From Noviherbaspirillum aridicola (GTDB lineage Bacteria > Pseudomonadota > Gammaproteobacteria > Burkholderiales > Burkholderiaceae_D), in assembly GCF_019656455.1 (NCBI RefSeq), contig NZ_BPMK01000013.1:62001-126000 (forward strand): a DNA stretch of 64,000 nucleotides. Reading direction: 5' to 3'. Both the position numbers and the translations under genes were made by a program. The notes below the pieces were generated by a model that ran no database searches, had not been told where the DNA came from, and was given only the letters and a program-made list of their open reading frames with translations. Below are positions 57,526 to 64,000 of this stretch, in pieces; position 1 is the first letter of the stretch; each line of letters starts with the position of its first letter.

Positions 57526-58437
57526 TCAGGCGGCGCGGCGGGTATCCCCGCACATCGGGAAGCCGAGCTTCTCGCGCGAGTCGTAATAGGCCTGGGCCAC
57601 CGCGCGCGACAGGTTGCGGATGCGGCCGATGTAGGCGGCGCGCTCGGTCACCGAGATCGCCCCGCGCGCGTCCAGCAGGTTGAAGGTATGCGCGGCCTTG
57701 AGCACCATCTCGTAGGCGGGCAGGGCCAGCGGCACTTCCATCAGTCGCTTGGCTTCCGCTTCATAGTTGCCGAACAGGGAGAACAGGAATTCGGTATTCG
57801 AATGCTCGAAGTTGTAGGTCGACTGCTCGACCTCGTTCTGGTGGAACACGTCGCCATAGGTGAGGCGGCGCGTGACGCCGTTCTCTTCCCACTCCGTCCA
57901 GACCAGGTCGAAGACATTCTCGACGCCCTGCAGGTACATCGCCAGGCGTTCGATGCCGTAGGTGATCTCGCCGAGCACCGGCTTGCAGTCGAGGCCGCCG
58001 ACCTGCTGGAAATAGGTGAACTGCGTCACTTCCATGCCGTTGAGCCAGACTTCCCAGCCCAGGCCCCACGCGCCCAGGGTCGGGTTTTCCCAGTCGTCCT
58101 CGACGAAGCGCACGTCGTTCTGCTGCAGGTCCAGGCCGAGCGCCCGCAGCGAGCCGAGATAGAGGTCGAGGATGTTCTCCGGCGCCGGCTTGAGCACCAC
58201 CTGGTACTGGTAGTAGTGCTGCATGCGGTTCGGATTCTCACCGTAGCGGCCATCCTTGGGGCGGCGCGAGGGCTGGACATAGGCGGCGCGCCAGGGCTCG
58301 GGGCCGATCGCGCGCAGGAAGGTCGCGGTATGCGAGGTGCCGGCGCCGACTTCCATGTCGTATGGCTGGAGCAGCGCGCAACCCTGCGCATCCCAATACT
58401 CCTGCAGCTTCAGAATGACTTGTTGAAATGTGAGCAT
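57526..58437 (-). CDS. glyQ: Glycine-tRNA ligase alpha subunit
   Basis: Catalytic alpha subunit (303 aa), class II fold. The N-terminus reads [19 protein letters not shown], and [19 protein letters not shown] and [22 protein letters not shown] are invariant family blocks. Paired with glyS downstream. The 80 bases before it contain a 7-bp inverted repeat (GCTAAAA / TTTTAGC, 58491-58511) that includes a minus-strand TAAAAT -10-like hexamer. Confidence 0.97.
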   Translation of the reverse strand: MLTFQQVILKLQEYWDAQGCALLQPYDMEVGAGTSHTATFLRAIGPEPWRAAYVQPSRRPKDGRYGENPNRMQHYYQYQVVLKPAPENILDLYLGSLRALGLDLQQNDVRFVEDDWENPTLGAWGLGWEVWLNGMEVTQFTYFQQVGGLDCKPVLGEITYGIERLAMYLQGVENVFDLVWTEWEENGVTRRLTYGDVFHQNEVEQSTYNFEHSNTEFLFSLFGNYEAEAKRLMEVPLALPAYEMVLKAAHTFNLLDARGAISVTERAAYIGRIRNLSRAVAQAYYDSREKLGFPMCGDTRRAA

Positions 58438-58517
58438 CGTGAGAGATCCGGCGGGCGCGGGACGCGCGGCGCCAGCATATGGATGGATTGGCTAAAACTC
58501 CAGATTTTAGCGGCTTT

Positions 58518-60089
58518 TCATGGCGCCGGGCGCATCGCGCGGACACGGCGCGCGCCCAGCCAGGCCAGCGCGAGCAGCGCCAGCGCCAGGCCGACGGCGA
58601 GCGCGTTGCCGTAGCGGCTGTAGGGCGTCAGGCCGTCGTGCCCCTGCACCAGGGCGGCAAGCTCGCCCCGGGTGTAGGGCTCGAGCTGCGCCTGCACGCG
58701 GCCATCGGCGCCGATCACGGCGGTGGCGCCGGTATTGGTCGCGCGCAGCATCGGCCGCCCGGTCTCGAGCGAGCGCATGCGGGAAATCTGCAGATGCTGC
58801 GGCACCGCGATCGAATCGCCGAACCAGGCGATATTGGACACGTTGAGCAGCATGGTCGCGCGCGGCATGCCGGGCGCCGACAGCTGCGCCGCGATCTCTT
58901 CGCCGAACAGATCCTCGTAGCAGACGTTGGGCAGCACCCACTGGTCGCGCACCTTGAACGGCCGCTGCAGCACCTCGCCGCGCTCGAAATCCCCGAGCGG
59001 AATGCGCATCATGTCGACGAACCAGCGAAAGCCCGGCGGGATGAATTCGCCGAAGGGCACCAGATGATGCTTGTCGTAGCGGTAGGGCATGCCGCCTTCC
59101 GGCCCCATCCCGAGCACGCTGTTGGCGTACTGCCCCGGCCCGTCGCTCACCGGCAGGCCGAGCGCGAGCGAGCTGTTGGAGCGGCGCAGGAAATCCTGCA
59201 GCAGCCCGAGGTAGTCGGGCGGCAGCTGCGACGACAGCAGCGGAATCGCGGTCTCCGGAGTGGCGATCAGGTCAGCCGGCTGCGAGGTCACCATCCGGTG
59301 ATAGAGCGCGAGGCTGGCCTGTATCTGCTCCGGCGCGAACTTCATTTCCTGCGGCACGTTCCCCTGCAGCAGGCGCACCGAAATCGGCGCGCCGACCGGT
59401 TCGGTCCAGGCCACGCTCCTGGCGCCGAAGCCGGTTGCAAGCAGGGCCAGCGCCCCCAGCAGCGGCAGGCGCCGGTGCGGCAGCAGGGCGAGACAGCCGG
59501 CCGCGAGCGCCGACAGCAGCGCCAGTCCGTAGACGCCGACCAGCGGCGCGAATCCCGAAAGCGGTCCGTCGCTGTGCGCATAGCCCGAGGACAGCCAGGG
59601 AAAACCGGTCAGGAACCAGCCGCGCGACCATTCGGCCAGCGCCCACCAGCCGGGCAGGATCAGCAGCGCGCCGGCGGTGCGCGAGGCGCCGAGTTTCTGC
59701 TGCATCGCGCGCGCGGCGCCGAAGGCGAGCGCCGCGAAGCTGCCGCCCATGCCCAGCGCCAGCACGCCGACCGCCAGCACCGCCAGCCAGGCCGGCAGTC
59801 CGCCGTGGTAGTGCATGCTGATGTAGAGCCAGTGCACGCCCGCCGCCAGCCAGCCGAAGCCGTAGGCGGCGCCGATCAGCGCCGCGCTGCGCCAGCCGGC
59901 GCTGCCGAGCACCAGCAGGAAGGCCAGCGCCAGGGTGGCGATCTGCAGCGGCCACAGGCCGAAGGGCGCGAAGGCGAAGACATTGAGCGCGCCGGCCGCC
60001 ATTGCGAGCAGCGGCGCATGGCGCGTCAGCGCGGCCGGGAGGGCGTCGCCCGCAGCGCGCGAGGCGAGGGCGGCGCCGTCACCCCGCAT
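58518..60089 (-). CDS. lnt: Apolipoprotein N-acyltransferase
   Basis: Inner-membrane enzyme (523 aa) that adds the third acyl chain to lipoproteins. About six N-terminal membrane helices are followed by a periplasmic nitrilase-like domain. The catalytic glutamate is in ATPETAIP, the lysine region in RYDKHHLVPFGEFIP and the cysteine in NVCYEDLFGEE. A final helix lies at the C-terminus. Its ATG shares one base with the corC stop. corC-lnt adjacency is conserved. Confidence 0.95.
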   Translation of the reverse strand: MRGDGAALASRAAGDALPAALTRHAPLLAMAAGALNVFAFAPFGLWPLQIATLALAFLLVLGSAGWRSAALIGAAYGFGWLAAGVHWLYISMHYHGGLPAWLAVLAVGVLALGMGGSFAALAFGAARAMQQKLGASRTAGALLILPGWWALAEWSRGWFLTGFPWLSSGYAHSDGPLSGFAPLVGVYGLALLSALAAGCLALLPHRRLPLLGALALLATGFGARSVAWTEPVGAPISVRLLQGNVPQEMKFAPEQIQASLALYHRMVTSQPADLIATPETAIPLLSSQLPPDYLGLLQDFLRRSNSSLALGLPVSDGPGQYANSVLGMGPEGGMPYRYDKHHLVPFGEFIPPGFRWFVDMMRIPLGDFERGEVLQRPFKVRDQWVLPNVCYEDLFGEEIAAQLSAPGMPRATMLLNVSNIAWFGDSIAVPQHLQISRMRSLETGRPMLRATNTGATAVIGADGRVQAQLEPYTRGELAALVQGHDGLTPYSRYGNALAVGLALALLALAWLGARRVRAMRPAP

Positions 60090-60973
60090 CAGGACACCGC
60101 AGCCAGCGGCTGGCCGGGCAGGCGCTCCACCACCAGCACATGGATCTGGCGGGCGTCGGCGCGCAGCACCTCGAAGCGCATGCCGTCGATCTCCACGCTT
60201 TCTCCCTTGCGCGGCACCCGCCCCATCCGGTGCGCGACCAGCCCGCCGATGGTGTCGACGTCTTCGTCCGCCAGCGCGGTGCCGAGGGTCTCGTTGAACT
60301 GCTCGATCGCGGTCAGCGCCTTGACCCGCCAGCGCATCGCGCCGGCGCCGTCGTGGATCGGCAGGATGTTGTTGGCTTCCTCGTCGTAGTCGTATTCATC
60401 CTCGATGTCGCCGACGATCTGCTCCAGCACGTCTTCGATCGTCAGCAGACCGGATACCGCGCCGTACTCGTCGACCACGATCGCCATGTGGTTGCGGTTG
60501 GCGCGGAAATCGCGCAGCAGCACGTTGAGATGCTTGGATTCCGGGATGAACACGGCCGGGCGCAGCATGTCGCGCACGTCGAAGCTCTCGTGCGCGTAGT
60601 AGCGCAGCAGATCCTTGGCGAGCAGGATGCCGACCACCTTGTCGCGGTCGCCGTCGACCGCCGGAAAGCGCGAGTGCGCGGTCGACAGCACCAGCGGCAG
60701 CCATTCGTCGATCGGCTTGTTGAGGTCGACCACGTCCATCTGGGCGCGCGGGACCATGATGTCGCGCGCGGTCAAGTCGGAGACCTGGAACACGCCCTCG
60801 ATCATCGACAGCGCATCGGCGTCCAGCAGCTTGCGCTCGTGCGCGTCATGCAGGATTTCGAGCAGCTCGGCGCGGCTTTCGGGTTCGGGGGAAATCAGGG
60901 CGGTCAGGCGTTCAAGCAGCGACCGGTGAGGTTTGGTGTCAGTTGTCTTGGCACCACTAGGGTGATCTTGCAT
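60089..60973 (-). CDS. corC: HlyC/CorC family (CBS domain) protein
   Basis: Cytoplasmic protein (294 aa) with two CBS domains (starting near TARDIMVPRAQMD and ESFDVRDMLRPAVF) and a C-terminal CorC/HlyC domain (MRWRVKALTAIEQFNE). Linked to magnesium and cobalt handling in enterobacteria; the betaproteobacterial role is less clear. The start at 60973 (MQDHPSGAK) was preferred over an upstream in-frame start. It lies between ybeY and lnt as in E. coli. Confidence 0.92.
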   Translation of the reverse strand: MQDHPSGAKTTDTKPHRSLLERLTALISPEPESRAELLEILHDAHERKLLDADALSMIEGVFQVSDLTARDIMVPRAQMDVVDLNKPIDEWLPLVLSTAHSRFPAVDGDRDKVVGILLAKDLLRYYAHESFDVRDMLRPAVFIPESKHLNVLLRDFRANRNHMAIVVDEYGAVSGLLTIEDVLEQIVGDIEDEYDYDEEANNILPIHDGAGAMRWRVKALTAIEQFNETLGTALADEDVDTIGGLVAHRMGRVPRKGESVEIDGMRFEVLRADARQIHVLVVERLPGQPLAAVS

Positions 60974-61059
60974 ATGGCGGGGAGCCGGAATTGAACGAAG
61001 GGATAGCATACAACAAATGTCCGCCCCTGCTCAAAGCCGGGGCTTGCCGTTGAGTCAAC

Positions 61060-61515
61060 TCAAGCAGCGTATGGATTGGGCTGGCCCATGCTTGCCAGGA
61101 TTTCAACTTCCAGCTGTTCCATCTCCGCCGCTTCCTCGTCGGTTTCATGATCGTAGCCCTGGGCATGCAGCACGCCGTGCACCACCAGGTGCGCGGCATG
61201 GGCCTGGACGCTCTTGTTCTGCTCGGCCGCCTCGCGCTGCAGCACGTCGGTGCAGAGGATGATGTCGGCGCGGGTGACCTCGCTGTCCTCGTCCTCGGTA
61301 TAGGCGAAGGTCAGCACGTTCGTCGCATAGTCCTTGTGGCGGTAGTCGCGGTTGAGCATGCGTCCTTCCTCCGCATCGACGATGCGGATGGTCAGCTCGG
61401 CGGGCGCGAACAGGGCCGCCTGCACCCAGCGCCGCAGGTCGGTGCGGGACAGGATGTCTCTCAGGCGGGGATCGGGGTACTGGACGGACAGTGACAGCTT
61501 ATTTTTTTGTGGCAT
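61060..61515 (-). CDS. ybeY: Endoribonuclease YbeY
   Basis: Zinc-dependent endoribonuclease (151 aa) for 16S rRNA 3'-end maturation and ribosome quality control. The H3XH5XH motif is intact in [28 protein letters not shown] is the other conserved block. The start at 61515 overlaps the end of the phoH gene by 17 bases. Confidence 0.95.
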   Translation of the reverse strand: MPQKNKLSLSVQYPDPRLRDILSRTDLRRWVQAALFAPAELTIRIVDAEEGRMLNRDYRHKDYATNVLTFAYTEDEDSEVTRADIILCTDVLQREAAEQNKSVQAHAAHLVVHGVLHAQGYDHETDEEAAEMEQLEVEILASMGQPNPYAA

Positions 61516-62566
61516 TTCGGGTCGCGGCACTCTTGGGTGTCGCGGCATCATACGCGTCCACGATGCGCGCGACCAGCGGATGACGCACGACGTCGGCGCT
61601 GGTGAAGCGCGTGAAGGCGATGCCGCGCACGTTCTTGAGCACGTTGACGGCGTCGACCAGGCCGCTCTTCTGTGTGCGCTGCAGGTCGATCTGGGTGACG
61701 TCGCCGGTGACCACCGCCTTGCTGCCGAAGCCGATCCGGGTCAGGAACATCTTCATCTGCTCGGGCGTGGTGTTCTGCGCTTCGTCCAGGATGATGAAGG
61801 CGTGATTGAGCGTGCGTCCGCGCATGTAGGCCAGCGGCGCGATCTCGATCACCTGCTTTTCGAACATCTTCTGCGTGCGGTCGAATCCGAGCAGGTCGTA
61901 CAGCGCGTCATACAGCGGCCGCAGATAGGGATCGACCTTCTGCGTCAGGTCGCCGGGCAGGAAGCCCAGCCGTTCGCCTGCTTCCACCGCCGGCCGCGTG
62001 AGCACGATGCGCTTGATGGCGTCGCGCTCGAGCGCGTCCACCGCGCAGGCCACCGCGAGATAGGTCTTGCCGGTACCGGCCGGACCGACGCCGAAGGTGA
62101 CGTCGTGCTCGAGGATGGACTTGATGTACTGGTTCTGGTGCGGCGTGCGCCCGCGCAGGTCCGATCGCTTGGTCTTGAGCGCGGGGCTCGCCTGCTGCCC
62201 GGCCTCGTCCTCGTTGGCGGCGGGCTCCGTTTCCGCTTCCGTGACCGCGCGCTGCTCAACCAGCGCGAGCTGCACGTCCTCGACGGAAATCGGGTTCTCG
62301 GCGAGCTCGTAGAAGTTCTCGAGCAGTTCGATTGCGCGTGGCGCATTGGCGCCGCTGACGATGAATTTTTCACCGCGGCGAAACACGGTCACGTCGAGTC
62401 CCGCCGAGATCTGGCGGAGATTCTCGTCCATCGGGCCGCACAGGTGTGCAAGCCGCTTGTTGTCGAGCGGCTCCGGGATGAAATGTTGAGGTTGCGCTGG
62501 AATTTTGCTGTTCAAAATGGGTGGATGACGACGCTGAGATTCACTGTTTGATGACAAGTTCTCCAC
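61499..62566 (-). CDS. ybeZ: PhoH-like ATPase YbeZ
   Basis: P-loop ATPase of the PhoH family (355 aa as read), functioning with YbeY in RNA metabolism. Walker [12 protein letters not shown] and Walker [10 protein letters not shown] are clear, with [10 protein letters not shown] between. The start is uncertain: GTG 62566 lies 26 bases inside miaB, TTG 62557 has GGAG upstream, and TTG 62515 starts closest to the conserved part ([12 protein letters not shown]). Whichever is right, the ATPase core is complete. Confidence 0.92.
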   Translation of the reverse strand: MENLSSNSESQRRHPPILNSKIPAQPQHFIPEPLDNKRLAHLCGPMDENLRQISAGLDVTVFRRGEKFIVSGANAPRAIELLENFYELAENPISVEDVQLALVEQRAVTEAETEPAANEDEAGQQASPALKTKRSDLRGRTPHQNQYIKSILEHDVTFGVGPAGTGKTYLAVACAVDALERDAIKRIVLTRPAVEAGERLGFLPGDLTQKVDPYLRPLYDALYDLLGFDRTQKMFEKQVIEIAPLAYMRGRTLNHAFIILDEAQNTTPEQMKMFLTRIGFGSKAVVTGDVTQIDLQRTQKSGLVDAVNVLKNVRGIAFTRFTSADVVRHPLVARIVDAYDAATPKSAATRNATKK

Positions 62567-63881
62567 GAAGGGAGTTGGGATAGGCCTTGACGATATTTAC
62601 ATCAACAAACTGGCCGATCAGGCGCGCGCCGTTCGGGCCGCCGGAGAAATTCACCACCCGGTTGCATTCGGTACGGCCCTGCAAGTCCTGCGCGTCCTTC
62701 TTCGCCGCGCCTTCCACCAGGATGCGGCGCACGCTGCCCACCATGGATTCGCTGATGCGCTGCGAGTTGGCGTTGATGGCCGCCTGAAACCGCTGCAGCC
62801 GCGCCAGCTTCACCTCGTGCGGCGTGTCATCCGGCAAGTTGGCCGCGGGCGTGCCGGGGCGGGGGCTGAAGATGAAGCTGAAGCTGTGGTCGAAGCCGAC
62901 GTCGTCGACGAGTTTCATCAGCGCCTCGAAATCCTGTTCCGTCTCGCCGGGGAAGCCGATGATGAAGTCGCTCGCCACCGAAATGCCGGGACGCACTTCG
63001 CGCAGGCGGCGGATCACCGACTTGTATTCGAGCACGGTGTAGCCGCGCTTCATCGCCATCAGGATGCGGTCCGAGCCGTGCTGCGCCGGCAGGTAGAGAT
63101 GGTTCACCAGCTTGGGCACCTTGGCGTAGGTGTCGATCAGGCGCTGGGTGAATTCCTTCGGATGGCTGGTCACGAAGCGGATGCGCTCGATGCCGGGGAT
63201 TTCCGCGATGTATTCGATCAGCAGTGCGAAGTCGGCGATCTCGCCGTCCGCCATCTTGCCGCGGTAGGCATTGACGTTCTGTCCGAGCAGCGTGACTTCC
63301 TTGACCCCCTGGTCGGCCAGCCCGGCCACCTCGGTCAGCACATCCTCGAAGCGGCGCGAGACTTCCTCGCCGCGGGTGTACGGCACCACGCAATAGCTGC
63401 AGTACTTGCTGCAGCCTTCCATGATCGAGACGAAGGCGGTGCCGCCCTCGACCCGCGCCGGCGGCAGGTGGTCGAACTTTTCGATTTCCGGGAAGCTGAT
63501 GTCGACCTGTGCGCGGCCGCTGTCGCGGCGCTGGCGGATCAGGTCCGGCAGGCGATGCAGGGTCTGCGGGCCGAACACCACGTCGACATAGGGCGCGCGC
63601 TTGACGATCGCTTCGCCTTCCTGCGACGCCACGCAGCCGCCGACCCCGATCACCAGATCGGGCCTGGCCTGCTTGAGCTCGCGCAGGCGGCCGAGATCGG
63701 AAAACACCTTCTCCTGCGCCTTTTCGCGCACGGAGCAGGTATTGAGCAGGATGACGTCCGCTTCTTCCGGCGTCTCCGCCCGGGTCAATCCCTCGGCTGC
63801 ATTGAGCACGTCGGCCATCTTGTCCGAGTCGTACTCGTTCATCTGGCAGCCAAAGGTCTTGATGAAAACTTTCTTCTGCAT
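62541..63881 (-). CDS. miaB: tRNA-2-methylthio-N6-dimethylallyladenosine synthase
   Basis: Radical SAM methylthiotransferase (446 aa) acting on i6A37 of tRNA. The N-terminal cluster region holds [24 protein letters not shown] and VGGCVASQ; the radical SAM motif is [13 protein letters not shown]; and a TRAM domain ends the protein. I chose ATG 63881. The 23-codon extension to 63950 has poor codon use and overlaps a better-scoring frame of the preceding gene. It heads the miaB-ybeZ-ybeY-corC-lnt run. Confidence 0.95.
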   Translation of the reverse strand: MQKKVFIKTFGCQMNEYDSDKMADVLNAAEGLTRAETPEEADVILLNTCSVREKAQEKVFSDLGRLRELKQARPDLVIGVGGCVASQEGEAIVKRAPYVDVVFGPQTLHRLPDLIRQRRDSGRAQVDISFPEIEKFDHLPPARVEGGTAFVSIMEGCSKYCSYCVVPYTRGEEVSRRFEDVLTEVAGLADQGVKEVTLLGQNVNAYRGKMADGEIADFALLIEYIAEIPGIERIRFVTSHPKEFTQRLIDTYAKVPKLVNHLYLPAQHGSDRILMAMKRGYTVLEYKSVIRRLREVRPGISVASDFIIGFPGETEQDFEALMKLVDDVGFDHSFSFIFSPRPGTPAANLPDDTPHEVKLARLQRFQAAINANSQRISESMVGSVRRILVEGAAKKDAQDLQGRTECNRVVNFSGGPNGARLIGQFVDVNIVKAYPNSLRGELVIKQ

Positions 63882-63883
63882 GT

Positions 63884-64000
63884 TCAACGGAGGTTGCTGT
63901 TGGTCTGTTGCCTGATCGGCTGGCGCGCTTCTTCCGGCGTCAGTATCCATACCCGGTCGATCGCGCCCTCGACGTCTTCGGTGTAGTTCACCGTCGCCCC
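63884..64000 (-). CDS. Possible C-terminal end of a gene upstream of miaB
   Basis: A frame of 38 codons open to the window edge, ending in TGA two bases before the miaB ATG. Its codons are mostly G- or C-ending, as in the neighbouring genes, whereas the competing miaB extension frame is not. The residues ([20 protein letters not shown] and onward) look like real protein, but I do not recognise a family. It is truncated by the window. Confidence 0.5.
   Translation of the reverse strand, partial: GATVNYTEDVEGAIDRVWILTPEEARQPIRQQTNSNLR

Noticed and set aside
61157-61515. Possible toxin-antitoxin or phosphate-starvation locus at phoH-ybeY
   Set aside because: Both genes are standard members of the conserved ybeZ-ybeY-corC-lnt housekeeping cluster.

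Overview
This is high-GC (strongly G/C at third codon positions) chromosomal DNA whose gene content and gene order point to a betaproteobacterium of the Burkholderiales. Typical blocks are oxyR-ubiA next to recG, queA-tgt-yajC-secDF, pilT-pilU divergent from yggS-proC, lptD-surA-pdxA-rsmA divergent from amgK-murU-pepP-ubiH, and miaB-phoH-ybeY-corC-lnt-glyQS. Oxalobacteraceae-like bacteria would fit, but that family-level guess is inference. I see no rRNA, tRNA, CRISPR, prophage or insertion sequence. Nearly all of the window is housekeeping DNA.

Layout. 1-5.9 kb: end of polA, a Tat-exported dienelactone hydrolase, a ZIP metal transporter, a mercaptopyruvate sulfurtransferase with an EamA exporter, and an orphan Rieske oxygenase. 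6.3-9.3 kb: isoprenoid operon xseB-ispA-dxs. 9.3-10.5 kb: REP-type palindromes around a small membrane ORF, then a cobalamin adenosyltransferase. 10.6-16.9 kb: a D-2-hydroxyacid dehydrogenase, a LysR regulator and glcDEF (glycolate oxidase). 17-21.3 kb: glutathione peroxidase, pilU, pilT, yggS, proC. 21.3-24.5 kb: a 134-bp tandem repeat, a yqjD/E/K-like envelope trio, ubiA, oxyR. 24.5-33 kb: recG, queA-tgt, yajC-secD-secF, a cytochrome b561. 33-39.2 kb: cytochrome c', purB, a GST-like protein, the iron cluster hemP-(unknown)-bfd-bfr, mnmA and a Nudix hydrolase. 39.5-42.6 kb: pntAB. 42.6-52.4 kb: ubiH, pepP, murU and amgK, divergent from lptD-surA-pdxA-rsmA. 52.4-64 kb: a 127-bp tandem repeat, then one long leftward run from miaB down to gloA.

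How the genes work together. Several neighbours form coherent modules. IspA and DXS supply isoprenoid precursors, while UbiA and UbiH make ubiquinone, the likely electron acceptor for GlcDEF. AmgK and MurU recycle peptidoglycan sugars. LptD, SurA, GmhB, PlsC, Lnt and SecDF-YajC build the envelope. HemP, Bfd and Bfr handle haem and iron behind a Fur-box-like palindrome. OxyR, Gpx, Bfr and transhydrogenase serve redox defence.

I found no convincing new multi-gene system. The observations most worth following are non-coding or small. They are two tandem arrays built on the same REP-like core, and a REP that supplies the stop codons of two convergent genes. A short dispersed CTGACCTCTG doublet sits directly before two start codons. 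A LysR-type palindrome precedes glcD, and an OxyR-type half-site lies upstream of oxyR. The zip gene apparently starts at ATC. An unknown 105-aa protein sits in the iron cluster, and the bacterioferritin lacks one ferroxidase glutamate.
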